Part shown: positions 1 to 6,574 of the stretch, piece by piece
Layout: each line of letters begins with the position of its first letter
Position numbering within the stretch: the first letter of the stretch is position 1
From: Campylobacterota bacterium
Lineage (GTDB): Bacteria; Campylobacterota; Campylobacteria; Campylobacterales; Sulfurimonadaceae
Direction: 5' to 3'
Length of the DNA stretch: 6,574 nt
NCBI GenBank assembly: GCA_013153755.1
Contig: JAADDU010000175.1
Span: forward strand, 1 to 6,574
The notes under the pieces: model-generated
Told to the model about the DNA's origin: nothing
The model's input: only the letters and a program-made list of their open reading frames with translations
Database searches by the model: none
Position numbers and translations under genes: made by a program

Positions 1-632
1 AAAATGAAATCAAAAAACTAAATAAAAAGATTCCACATCTAAAAAACTATCTCGAAGCTGCAAAACCAGTAATAGAGAGTAAACTTCTTATGCAAAAACT
101 AAAAGAAACATCTTTAAAAGATGGTATGACTGGACTTTATAATAGAAGATTTTTAGAAGAGTTTATAGAAAAATTTATGAGTCAAGCAAATAGAAATCAA
201 GACACATATCATGTTTTAATGCTTGATGTTGATTTATTTAAAGAAGTTAATGACACTTATGGTCATGATGTTGGAGATATGGTTATCATAGAGATTAGTA
301 AACTTTTACAAAAACATATCAGAAATTCTGATATAGCTATAAGATATGGTGGAGAAGAGTTTATAGTCATGCTTCAAAAAGCAACAGATGAAGGAGCAAT
401 GATGGTTGCAGAAAATCTTCTTAGTAAATTCTCAACCACTAAGTTTAATGTTGGAGGAGGAAAAAGTATATCTAAAACCATAAGCATAGGTATATCAAAA
501 TTTCCAACAGATAGTGATAGTATTTGGAAATGTATAAAGTATGCTGATACTGCATTATATCATGCTAAAAGAACGGGAAGAAATAAGATAGTTGAGTTTA
601 AAATGGAGATGTTTGATAAAGATAACGAATAA
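1..632 (+). CDS. Diguanylate cyclase (GGDEF domain), 3' part of a longer sensor gene
   Basis: The product makes cyclic di-GMP from two GTP. The frame is open to the left edge (codons start at position 3), giving 209 visible residues, so the ATG at 90 is probably internal and the true N-terminus lies outside the window. The first 30 or so visible residues look like a helical linker leading into the catalytic domain, as in sensor-GGDEF proteins. Counting from the internal Met at 90, the domain opens with DGMTGLYNRRF (11-21). The metal-binding DVD is at 46-48 and the active-site motif GGEEF at 87-91. RNSD at 78-81 has the RxxD spacing of the inhibitory I-site, so product feedback is likely. All key residues are present, so it should be active. 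No EAL or HD-GYP domain follows, and the protein ends soon after the GGDEF fold. The missing sensor domain cannot be identified from here. Confidence 0.93.
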   Translation, partial: NEIKKLNKKIPHLKNYLEAAKPVIESKLLMQKLKETSLKDGMTGLYNRRFLEEFIEKFMSQANRNQDTYHVLMLDVDLFKEVNDTYGHDVGDMVIIEISKLLQKHIRNSDIAIRYGGEEFIVMLQKATDEGAMMVAENLLSKFSTTKFNVGGGKSISKTISIGISKFPTDSDSIWKCIKYADTALYHAKRTGRNKIVEFKMEMFDKDNE

Positions 633-661
633 AAAGACAACACAAAGTTGTGTTGTCTTTT
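632..661. terminator. Bidirectional intrinsic terminator between convergent genes
   Basis: This is a perfect 14-bp inverted repeat with a 2-nt centre. The arms are 632-645 and 648-661, with core AGACAACACAA. The outer A4/T4 ends supply a U-rich tract on either strand. It fills almost the whole gap between the GGDEF stop (630-632) and the mrp stop (665-667), so it should end transcription from both sides. Confidence 0.88.
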
Positions 662-664
662 AAC

Positions 665-1774
665 TTACATAGAACAAGCACTCACACCAGGAGGAGTTGT
701 TGGTTGAACTGATTCATTACTAACACCACCATTTGCATTTATACTCTCTATAGTAGCCCAGATAGATTCAGAAGCTTTCATATATCTTTTAGAACTCTCA
801 GAGTTTGGAGCAACAAAAGTTATAGGCTGACCAGTATCTCCACCCTCTCTAATACTAGGCTCGATAGGTATCTCTGCGATTATCTCTGCATCAAACTCTT
901 TAGCCATAGGTCCTGATGTACCTTTACCAAAAATATCATACTCTACACCAGTATCTGGAGCGATAAACCCACTCATATTTTCAACTATACCAGCTATAGG
1001 GATATTTAATTTTTTAAACATATCAAGTGAACGACGAGAATCATCTATAGAAACAGCTTGAGGAGTTGTTACAGTTAAACCAGCAGTAACAGGAACACTT
1101 TGAGCTAAAGTAAGCTGAGCATCACCAGTTCCAGGAGGCATATCTATAACTAAAACATCTAAGTTTGACCATAAAATATCTCTTAAAAATTGCTCAATAG
1201 CCTTCATAATCATAGCACCACGCCACATTAAAGACTGACCTTCTTCCATAAGTGACCCCATAGACATAACTTCAAGTCCATAAGCTTTTATAGGTAAAAC
1301 TTTATTACCATCAACTTCTGGTCTAACACCATCTATACCTAACATACGAGGGATATTTGGACCATAAATATCTGCATCTAAAAGACCAACTTTAAGACCC
1401 ATTTTTGCTAAAGATATAGCAACATTTACAGATGTTGTTGACTTACCAACACCACCTTTACCAGAACTTACCATCAAAAAGTTTTTAACTTGTGGAGTTA
1501 TATTTTTACTTTTTGGTTGTGCATTTGTCTCTGGCATCTTTGGTGCTTGAATCTTTGGTGTAACATTTGTAGCACCAACTGCTTTTAACTCTTTTGTAGC
1601 ATCGTCAAAAATTTGTTGTGCCACTTCTGGAGCTGATGAAGTAATCTCTACATTAAAGCTAACATCACTGCCATTTATCTCAATATTATTCACAAATCCA
1701 AAAGTTACTATATCTTTGGTAAAACCAGGATACATAACTTTTGAAAGAGCTGATTTTACAATCTCTTGGGTCAT
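665..1774 (-). CDS. mrp: Mrp/ApbC-type P-loop ATPase, Fe-S cluster carrier family
   Basis: This is a 369-residue cytoplasmic protein of the Mrp/NBP35 family, which binds ATP and is linked to Fe-S cluster delivery. An N-terminal MIP18/DUF59-like domain (about 1-75) is joined by a Pro/Gln/Lys-rich linker (about 76-97) to the ATPase domain. That domain has the deviant Walker A GKGGVGKS at 105-112, DADIYGPN at 133-140 and DMPPGTGD at 211-218. The usual CxxC cluster ligands after ENMSGF (265-270) are absent: the first Cys position is Ala272. The only cysteine in the protein is C367, third from the end. I chose the ATG at 1774 because AAGGA (1783-1787) lies 8 nt upstream and family proteins start with this sequence; the in-frame TTG at 1828 has no ribosome site and lies inside a hairpin. 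The gene follows thiC on the same strand. ApbC mutants of Salmonella have ThiC-related thiamine defects, which fits this pairing. The family call is firm; the carrier role in this protein is less sure. Confidence 0.92.
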   Translation of the reverse strand: MTQEIVKSALSKVMYPGFTKDIVTFGFVNNIEINGSDVSFNVEITSSAPEVAQQIFDDATKELKAVGATNVTPKIQAPKMPETNAQPKSKNITPQVKNFLMVSSGKGGVGKSTTSVNVAISLAKMGLKVGLLDADIYGPNIPRMLGIDGVRPEVDGNKVLPIKAYGLEVMSMGSLMEEGQSLMWRGAMIMKAIEQFLRDILWSNLDVLVIDMPPGTGDAQLTLAQSVPVTAGLTVTTPQAVSIDDSRRSLDMFKKLNIPIAGIVENMSGFIAPDTGVEYDIFGKGTSGPMAKEFDAEIIAEIPIEPSIREGGDTGQPITFVAPNSESSKRYMKASESIWATIESINANGGVSNESVQPTTPPGVSACSM

Positions 1775-1782
1775 ATATATTT

Positions 1783-1787
1783 TCCTT
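1783..1787 (-). promoter_or_regulatory. Ribosome binding site deciding the mrp start
   Basis: AAGGA on the minus strand, with 8 nt to the ATG at 1774. It rules in favour of that ATG over the upstream in-frame TTG at 1828, which has no purine-rich site before it. Confidence 0.7.
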
Positions 1788-1808
1788 TGTTTTGAATTTA
1801 ATTTTCTG

Positions 1809-1814
1809 ATTATA
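1809..1814 (-). promoter_or_regulatory. Putative -10 box for mrp
   Basis: A perfect TATAAT on the minus strand, about 35 nt upstream of the mrp ATG. It predicts a transcription start near 1801-1802 and a 5' leader of roughly 27 nt that contains the AAGGA site. No -35 box is evident at the right spacing, but Campylobacterota housekeeping promoters often lack one. It implies that mrp can be transcribed apart from thiC. Confidence 0.45.
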
Positions 1815-1815
1815 T

Positions 1816-1844
1816 CTAAATAAGACAAATAAAGTCTTATTTAG
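1816..1844. repeat. Perfect 11-bp inverted repeat between thiC and mrp
   Basis: The arms CTAAATAAGAC (1816-1826) and GTCTTATTTAG (1834-1844) are exact reverse complements around a 7-nt A/T loop. The repeat lies 9 nt past the thiC stop, and its other end is one base from the TATAAT at 1809-1814. With no U-run after it on the minus strand, it is not a standard terminator. An operator, or an RNA hairpin protecting the thiC 3' end, would fit. The role is inference. Confidence 0.6.
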
Positions 1845-1853
1845 TGTCAATTT

Positions 1854-3248
<1,395 letters not shown>

Positions 3249-3254
3249 TTATAT

Positions 3255-3260
3255 AGTATA
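3255..3260 (-). promoter_or_regulatory. Putative thiC -10 box
   Basis: TATACT on the minus strand, about 25 nt upstream of the thiC ATG. It predicts a start near 3248 and a leader of about 18 nt. Other A/T-rich hexamers nearby (for example TATAAA just downstream) could serve instead, so the position is tentative. Confidence 0.4.
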
Positions 3261-3266
3261 TGGAAA

Positions 3267-3272
3267 TATAAT
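3267..3272 (+). promoter_or_regulatory. Putative plus-strand -10 box in the divergent region
   Basis: A perfect TATAAT on the plus strand, 35 nt upstream of the mini-ORF at 3302. It could drive a longer ispDF transcript. In such A/T-rich DNA a chance match is quite possible. Confidence 0.3.
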
Positions 3273-3301
3273 CAAATAAAATTAATATAAGGTTAAGTGA
3301 T

Positions 3302-3358
3302 ATGCAACAAAGACATTTTGAAGATACTTTAAATTTGTTAAGTTTACAAAAGCTTTAA
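3302..3358 (+). CDS. Possible 18-residue mini-ORF upstream of ispDF
   Basis: ATG to TAA encodes MQQRHFEDTLNLLSLQKL. It starts 9 nt after AAGG (3289-3292) and 35 nt after a TATAAT (3267-3272). It ends before the second TATAAT at 3364, so it would be the first cistron of a longer transcript. The peptide could form an amphipathic helix. It has no recognisable family. It may be a leader peptide, a small protein or chance. Confidence 0.2.
   Translation: MQQRHFEDTLNLLSLQKL
3334..3350. repeat. Near-palindrome in the ispDF -35 region
   Basis: TTTGTTAA (3334-3341), one central G, then TTTACAAA (3343-3350) match as an inverted repeat at 7 of 8 positions. The centre is about 34 nt before the predicted transcription start, where a repressor or activator could act. 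No regulator can be named from the sequence. Confidence 0.3.
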
Positions 3359-3363
3359 AAGTG

Positions 3364-3369
3364 TATAAT
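3364..3369 (+). promoter_or_regulatory. Putative -10 box of the ispDF operon
   Basis: TATAAT preceded by GTG, close to an extended -10 form. It predicts a start near 3376 and a leader of about 24 nt containing the AGGAG site. It overlaps the GTG at 3361 that would otherwise begin the longest ispDF frame, which argues against that GTG as the start codon. Confidence 0.55.
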
Positions 3370-3389
3370 TTCGTAACACTTTTAAGGAT

Positions 3390-3394
3390 AGGAG
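3390..3394 (+). promoter_or_regulatory. Ribosome binding site deciding the ispDF start
   Basis: AGGAG, 5 nt before the TTG at 3400. It supports a non-ATG start that places the IspD nucleotide-binding motif 8 residues from the N-terminus, as is usual for the family. Confidence 0.75.
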
Positions 3395-3399
3395 TATAT

Positions 3400-4521
3400 T
3401 TGGTTGATTTGACACTTATTTTACTTGCTGCAGGTAGTTCTAACCGCTTCCAGAGCGATGTTAAGAAGCAGTGGCTAAGGATTGGACATGAGCCATTATG
3501 GCAATTTGTTGCCAAAAAGTGTGTAGAAACTAAACTTTTTGATAAAATCATCATAACCTCTTCTAAAGAAGATATTACATTTATGAAAAACTATGATTCT
3601 TTTACTTTTGTAGAAGGTTCAACTACCAGACAAAAATCATTAAACAACGCTTTAAAAGAAGTACAAACAGAGTATGTTTTAGTAAGTGACATAGCAAGAG
3701 CTTGCATAGATAAAGAGTTTTTAGAACAAATCATCTCAAAACAAGGTCAAGCTGATTGTATTGTTCCATACCTAAAGGTTAGTGATACTGTAGTTTATGA
3801 AGACAAAACTATAGATAGAGAAAAGGTAAAAAGGGTACAAACACCTCAATTATCAAAAACATCTATCTTAAAGAGTGCATTAAATAGTAACATAGAATAC
3901 ACTGATGAGAGTAGTGCTATAGTTGCAAATGGTGGAACAAGGGAATTTATAGAGGGCAAGGAAGATGCAAATAAGATCACTTTTATACAAGATTTAAACT
4001 CTCTTAAATGCCTAAGTAAACCATCCGATAACACCTTAAGTGGAACTGGATTTGATGTTCATGCTTTTGATGATAATGAAGTTATGTATCTAGGTGGTAT
4101 AAAGATAGATGCAGATTTTGGATTTAAAGCACATAGTGATGGTGATGTAGCTATTCATGCACTTATAGATGCACTACTTGGTGCATCTGGCATGGGTGAT
4201 ATAGGGGATATGTTTCCAGATAGTAGTGATGAGTTTAAAGATATAGATTCTAAGATACTACTACAAAGAGTTGTAAAAAATATATACAATTTTGGGTTTA
4301 TTATAGTTAATGTTGATATAACTATAGCTGCACAAACACCACGAATAGGAAAATACAAACTACAAATGAGAAAAACAATCGCTAACATTTTAAGATGCGA
4401 TAGCTCAAGAGTAAACATAAAAGCTACAACAACTGAAAAGCTAGGCTTTATAGGTCGAAGTGAAGGTGTTGGAGTGATTGCAAATGCAAATTTAAAATAT
4501 TTTGATTGGACAAAAATTTGA
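3400..4521 (+). CDS. ispDF: Bifunctional IspD-IspF enzyme of the MEP isoprenoid pathway
   Basis: A 373-residue fusion catalysing two non-consecutive MEP steps. The IspD half (about 1-205) transfers CMP from CTP to methylerythritol 4-phosphate. The IspF half (about 213-373) cyclises the phosphorylated CDP-ME to the 2,4-cyclodiphosphate. IspD shows LLAAGSSNRF at 8-17 (Arg16) and a Lys pair at 22-23. The common HDAARP motif reads SDIARA with Asp97 kept, as in Campylobacter. IspF shows GTGFDVH at 215-221, with metal ligands Asp219, His221 and His253 (spacing as in E. coli), and KATTTEKLGFIGR at 341-353. The C-terminus NLKYFDWT is phylum-typical. The start is TTG at 3400, with AGGAG 5 nt before; an in-frame GTG at 3361 lies in the promoter. 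It is the first gene of an operon, and its stop overlaps the next start by 4 nt. The assignment is secure. Confidence 0.97.
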   Translation: MVDLTLILLAAGSSNRFQSDVKKQWLRIGHEPLWQFVAKKCVETKLFDKIIITSSKEDITFMKNYDSFTFVEGSTTRQKSLNNALKEVQTEYVLVSDIARACIDKEFLEQIISKQGQADCIVPYLKVSDTVVYEDKTIDREKVKRVQTPQLSKTSILKSALNSNIEYTDESSAIVANGGTREFIEGKEDANKITFIQDLNSLKCLSKPSDNTLSGTGFDVHAFDDNEVMYLGGIKIDADFGFKAHSDGDVAIHALIDALLGASGMGDIGDMFPDSSDEFKDIDSKILLQRVVKNIYNFGFIIVNVDITIAAQTPRIGKYKLQMRKTIANILRCDSSRVNIKATTTEKLGFIGRSEGVGVIANANLKYFDWTKI

Positions 4522-5405
4522 AGATATTAATTATAGAAAATGAAGTTTATTTGGCACAGAGTATTGCCACTAAATTAGGTGAGTTAGGTCATATTTGTGA
4601 GATGTGTACATCAACAAAAGATGCAATAAAAAGTAATACTTATGATGTTGTACTACTATCTACAAATATAAATGGTCAAGATTTTAATCCCGTTATAGAA
4701 ACTTTTAAAAATGCCATAATCATACTGATGGTTTCGTATATATCAAATGACACTGTATCTAAGCCTCTATCAGCAGGTGCTAAAGACTATATACTAAAAC
4801 CATTTATGATAGAAGAACTAATTAGAAAGATAGACCACTATCAAGATTATGAAAAACTTAAAAAAAGAGATAAAGCATATAAAAAATACTTAACTCATTC
4901 TTTTTCAACTATTACAAATGATTATGACCATAACAATATAGAATTACCTATATTTATCTCATCATCATTTCAAAAACACTCAGATGCTTTTGCTTTTGAA
5001 CATGCTTATGAAAAAAATCTACCTATCCATTTTATAACACTAAGCGACCCAAAAGCTATAAATGAGATAGAATCATTAAATCAAGATGCAATCATATATA
5101 TCATAGACTATCAACTACTAAAAAAAGCAGATAAAAAAACTTTTTGTACAGTGATAGAAAACAAAAAAGTCATAGTTTCAAGTACAGATAAGATAGAAGA
5201 TGTAGAACATAAAGTTCTTGAGATAAAATGTGAAAACAACATCTTTGACCAAGGCGATATACTACCTATAGAGGACTATGTTAAATATATAGTCTTAAAC
5301 TATCAATATAAATTCCCAGATATAGAACTATCTAAAAAACTAGGTATAAGCCGTAAAAGTTTGTGGGAAAAACGAAAAAAATATGACATCATCAAGAAAA
5401 AATAA
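4518..5405 (+). CDS. Atypical orphan response regulator, HP1021/Cj1608 (CemR) type
   Basis: This 295-residue protein is a probable DNA-binding regulator. The receiver-like domain (about 1-118) is degenerate: the acidic pocket reads ENE (7-9), the phosphoacceptor position is Ser48 (VVLLSTN), and only Ser73 and the KPF lysine (Lys94) remain. Normal phosphorylation is therefore unlikely. Residues 270-291 (ELSKKLGISRKSLWEKRKKYDI) form a Fis/NtrC-type helix-turn-helix. The middle (about 140-262) looks like a shrunken NtrC AAA+ domain without Walker A or a GAFTGA loop, which is my inference. Cysteines are C27, C30 (CEMC), C210 and C238. Position after ispDF, length and lost Asp match HP1021 and Cj1608; HP1021 is reported to respond to redox and act at oriC in H. 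pylori, and Cj1608/CemR to control energy metabolism in Campylobacter. I chose TTG 4518, which gives a TTGA overlap with the ispDF stop; TTG 4506 would add four residues and has no ribosome site. Family call strong, targets unknown. Confidence 0.88.
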   Translation: MKILIIENEVYLAQSIATKLGELGHICEMCTSTKDAIKSNTYDVVLLSTNINGQDFNPVIETFKNAIIILMVSYISNDTVSKPLSAGAKDYILKPFMIEELIRKIDHYQDYEKLKKRDKAYKKYLTHSFSTITNDYDHNNIELPIFISSSFQKHSDAFAFEHAYEKNLPIHFITLSDPKAINEIESLNQDAIIYIIDYQLLKKADKKTFCTVIENKKVIVSSTDKIEDVEHKVLEIKCENNIFDQGDILPIEDYVKYIVLNYQYKFPDIELSKKLGISRKSLWEKRKKYDIIKKK

Positions 5406-6573
5406 AACTATACTCATAGACAAAGAAGCAGCTTACGCATTGGAGCTTCTAAAAGATGGTTTACTAAATCCTGCAACCTCTTTGATGAACTCAAAAGAGG
5501 CTCAAAATGTTTTAAAAACAAACCTCATAAATGGTAAAACATTTCCTTTTCCTTTTATGCTTGCACCATCTGGCAAAAGAAACAAAAAAGTTTTAAACTC
5601 TCTTAAAAAAGGTGATGAAGTCACCATACTACTTGAGAAAAAACCATTTGCTACACTTATAGTTGATGAAGTTTTTAAAATAAACAAGAACAATAGAGTA
5701 AGGCAAATATATGGTACAGATGACTTAAGTCACCCTGGTGTTGCATCAACTATGAGCAGGCTTGGTTCTCTTGCTATATCTGGTGAGTATGAACTTATAA
5801 ACATGCCAACAAACAAAAACAGACAGCTTATAAAAACTGCTAAAAAAAGAGTTCATGCAAAACACACAACTGCACTTGTTATGTCAGCAAACCCTCTGCA
5901 TCGTGCACACGAAAGGCTTATAAGACAATCTTTAGAGAACACTGATTTACTTATTATTTTTTTACTAAAATCATCATCAGAAGATAATCTTTCATACGAA
6001 ATAAGAAAAAAATCATTAAAATTTTTTATAGACAATTTCTTAACTAAAAACCGTGCCATCATAGTACCTTTAGAAAACAGTTATATCTTTGCTGGTTATA
6101 ATGAGATAATCTTAGATGCAATAGTCGCAAAAAATTATGGTTGTAATAGATTAACTATAGGTAGGAACCATGCTGGTCTTGGGATGTTTTATGATTGTCA
6201 CTCAAATAAATCTATTATAGATAAAGTTATAGGTATAGATATAGAGATAAATATAGCTTGTGAGTATGTTTATTGTGATAAATGTACAACTCTTGTGAGT
6301 AAGAATACTTGTCCACATGGGCAACATCATCAAATATCTTATAGAGCAGATTCTATATTAGAACTTTTAGAGCTTGGTTTACTACCACCGACGATACTCA
6401 TAAGAAAAGAGATATCTGCACAAATACTATCTGAACTATTTCCAAAAAGGTTTAAAAACCTAGAAAAACTCTACTATGACATCCTCCCTGTTGAGGGACT
6501 TTTAGAAGAGCATACAGAATCAGATTTTTACTTGGAGCTTATGAAGCTTTACCAAACAACATCATTAACATAA
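5383..6573 (+). CDS. Divergent ATP sulfurylase (sulfate adenylyltransferase) family protein
   Basis: This 396-residue protein has the layout of bacterial ATP sulfurylase. A PUA-like N-terminal domain (about 1-155) is followed by a nucleotidyltransferase domain and a C-terminal part with a zinc-type motif, C298, C301 and C310 with nearby histidines. The ATP-handling HxxH is present in NPLHRAH (170-176). The sulfate-binding motif QxRNPxHxxH has become MSANPLHRAH (167-176), losing Gln and Arg. GRDHAGPG has become GRNHAGLG (260-267), and the SGTxxR segment reads YRADSI (320-325). Sulfate adenylylation is therefore doubtful. No APS reductase, APS kinase or second Sat subunit is nearby. The ATG overlaps the regulator gene by 23 nt, so translation is probably coupled; the upstream ribosome site is weak. 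The gene occupies the Cj1609 position of C. jejuni. The stop is one base from the window edge. The family is clear, the reaction is not. Confidence 0.85.
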   Translation: MTSSRKNKTILIDKEAAYALELLKDGLLNPATSLMNSKEAQNVLKTNLINGKTFPFPFMLAPSGKRNKKVLNSLKKGDEVTILLEKKPFATLIVDEVFKINKNNRVRQIYGTDDLSHPGVASTMSRLGSLAISGEYELINMPTNKNRQLIKTAKKRVHAKHTTALVMSANPLHRAHERLIRQSLENTDLLIIFLLKSSSEDNLSYEIRKKSLKFFIDNFLTKNRAIIVPLENSYIFAGYNEIILDAIVAKNYGCNRLTIGRNHAGLGMFYDCHSNKSIIDKVIGIDIEINIACEYVYCDKCTTLVSKNTCPHGQHHQISYRADSILELLELGLLPPTILIRKEISAQILSELFPKRFKNLEKLYYDILPVEGLLEEHTESDFYLELMKLYQTTSLT

Positions 6574-6574
6574 C

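Noticed and set aside
1067..1073. A TGTTACA match to the H. pylori HP1021 box
   Set aside because: It lies deep inside mrp, and a single 7-base degenerate match is expected by chance. The box in this organism is unknown.
1775..1828. An 18-residue N-terminal extension of Mrp starting at TTG 1828
   Set aside because: There is no ribosome site before the TTG, it lies in the loop of the hairpin and upstream of the TATAAT, and the shorter protein begins like its family and has AAGGA at good spacing.
1816..1844. The hairpin as a standard intrinsic terminator for thiC
   Set aside because: The stem is A/T-rich and no U-tract follows it on the minus strand, unlike the palindrome at 632-661.
3361..3399. 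A 13-residue extension of IspDF starting at GTG 3361
   Set aside because: The GTG abuts a TATAAT at 3364-3369 and has no ribosome site. AGGAG before the TTG at 3400 and the usual position of the LLAAG motif favour the shorter form.
3282..3554. A 90-codon minus-strand frame spanning the divergent region and the 5' end of ispDF
   Set aside because: Most of it is antisense to the conserved IspD coding sequence. The protein has no recognisable family and no ribosome site is evident.
3846..4418. Minus-strand frames at 3846-4034 and 4155-4418 inside ispDF
   Set aside because: They are antisense shadows of strongly conserved IspD and IspF motifs and have no features of their own.
5502..6062. Minus-strand frames at 5502-5693 and 5853-6062 inside the ATP-sulfurylase-like gene
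   Set aside because: They are antisense to a gene with clear family motifs and show no start signals.

Overview
The window is AT-rich, densely coded bacterial chromosome. It most resembles a member of the Campylobacterota (Epsilonproteobacteria), probably a free-living Sulfurimonas- or Arcobacter-like lineage. The evidence is a fused IspD-IspF enzyme with the C-terminal signature of that phylum, followed by an aspartate-less orphan response regulator of the HP1021/Cj1608 (CemR) type and then an ATP-sulfurylase-like gene. From memory, this is the order Cj1607-Cj1608-Cj1609 in Campylobacter jejuni; its first two genes correspond to HP1020-HP1021 in Helicobacter pylori. Genus-level placement is inference. 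No phage, insertion sequence, CRISPR, tRNA or rRNA is visible.

Layout. Positions 1-632 (+) hold the 3' end of a diguanylate cyclase whose sensor part lies outside the window. A perfect 14-bp palindrome at 632-661 is a bidirectional terminator between this gene and the convergent minus-strand pair. That pair reads leftward from 3230: thiC (HMP-P synthase, 1854-3230), then mrp/apbC (P-loop Fe-S carrier-type ATPase, 665-1774). The 79-bp gap between them contains a perfect 11-bp hairpin directly next to a TATAAT box, so mrp may have its own promoter. A 169-bp divergent region (3231-3399) separates thiC from a plus-strand operon. It carries -10-like boxes in both directions, a near-palindrome in the -35 region of the ispDF promoter and an 18-codon mini-ORF. 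The operon is ispDF (3400-4521), the atypical regulator (4518-5405) and the ATP-sulfurylase-like gene (5383-6573). The three genes overlap, which suggests translational coupling. The operon probably continues past the window.

How the genes fit together. ThiC is an oxygen-sensitive [4Fe-4S] radical-SAM enzyme, and ApbC/Mrp was found genetically through its effect on ThiC-dependent thiamine synthesis, so the pair is functionally coherent. This Mrp lacks the usual CxxC cluster ligands and has one cysteine, near its C-terminus. IspDF makes isoprenoid precursors by the MEP pathway. The downstream regulator cannot be phosphorylated in the usual way. It also appears to contain a shrunken remnant of an NtrC-type AAA+ domain before its Fis-like helix-turn-helix. 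The last gene keeps the ATP sulfurylase fold and HxxH motif, but the sulfate-binding positions are substituted, so its substrate is open.

Most unusual items: the degenerate regulator, the substituted ATP-sulfurylase homologue, the cysteine-poor Mrp, and the elements in the two intergenic regions.
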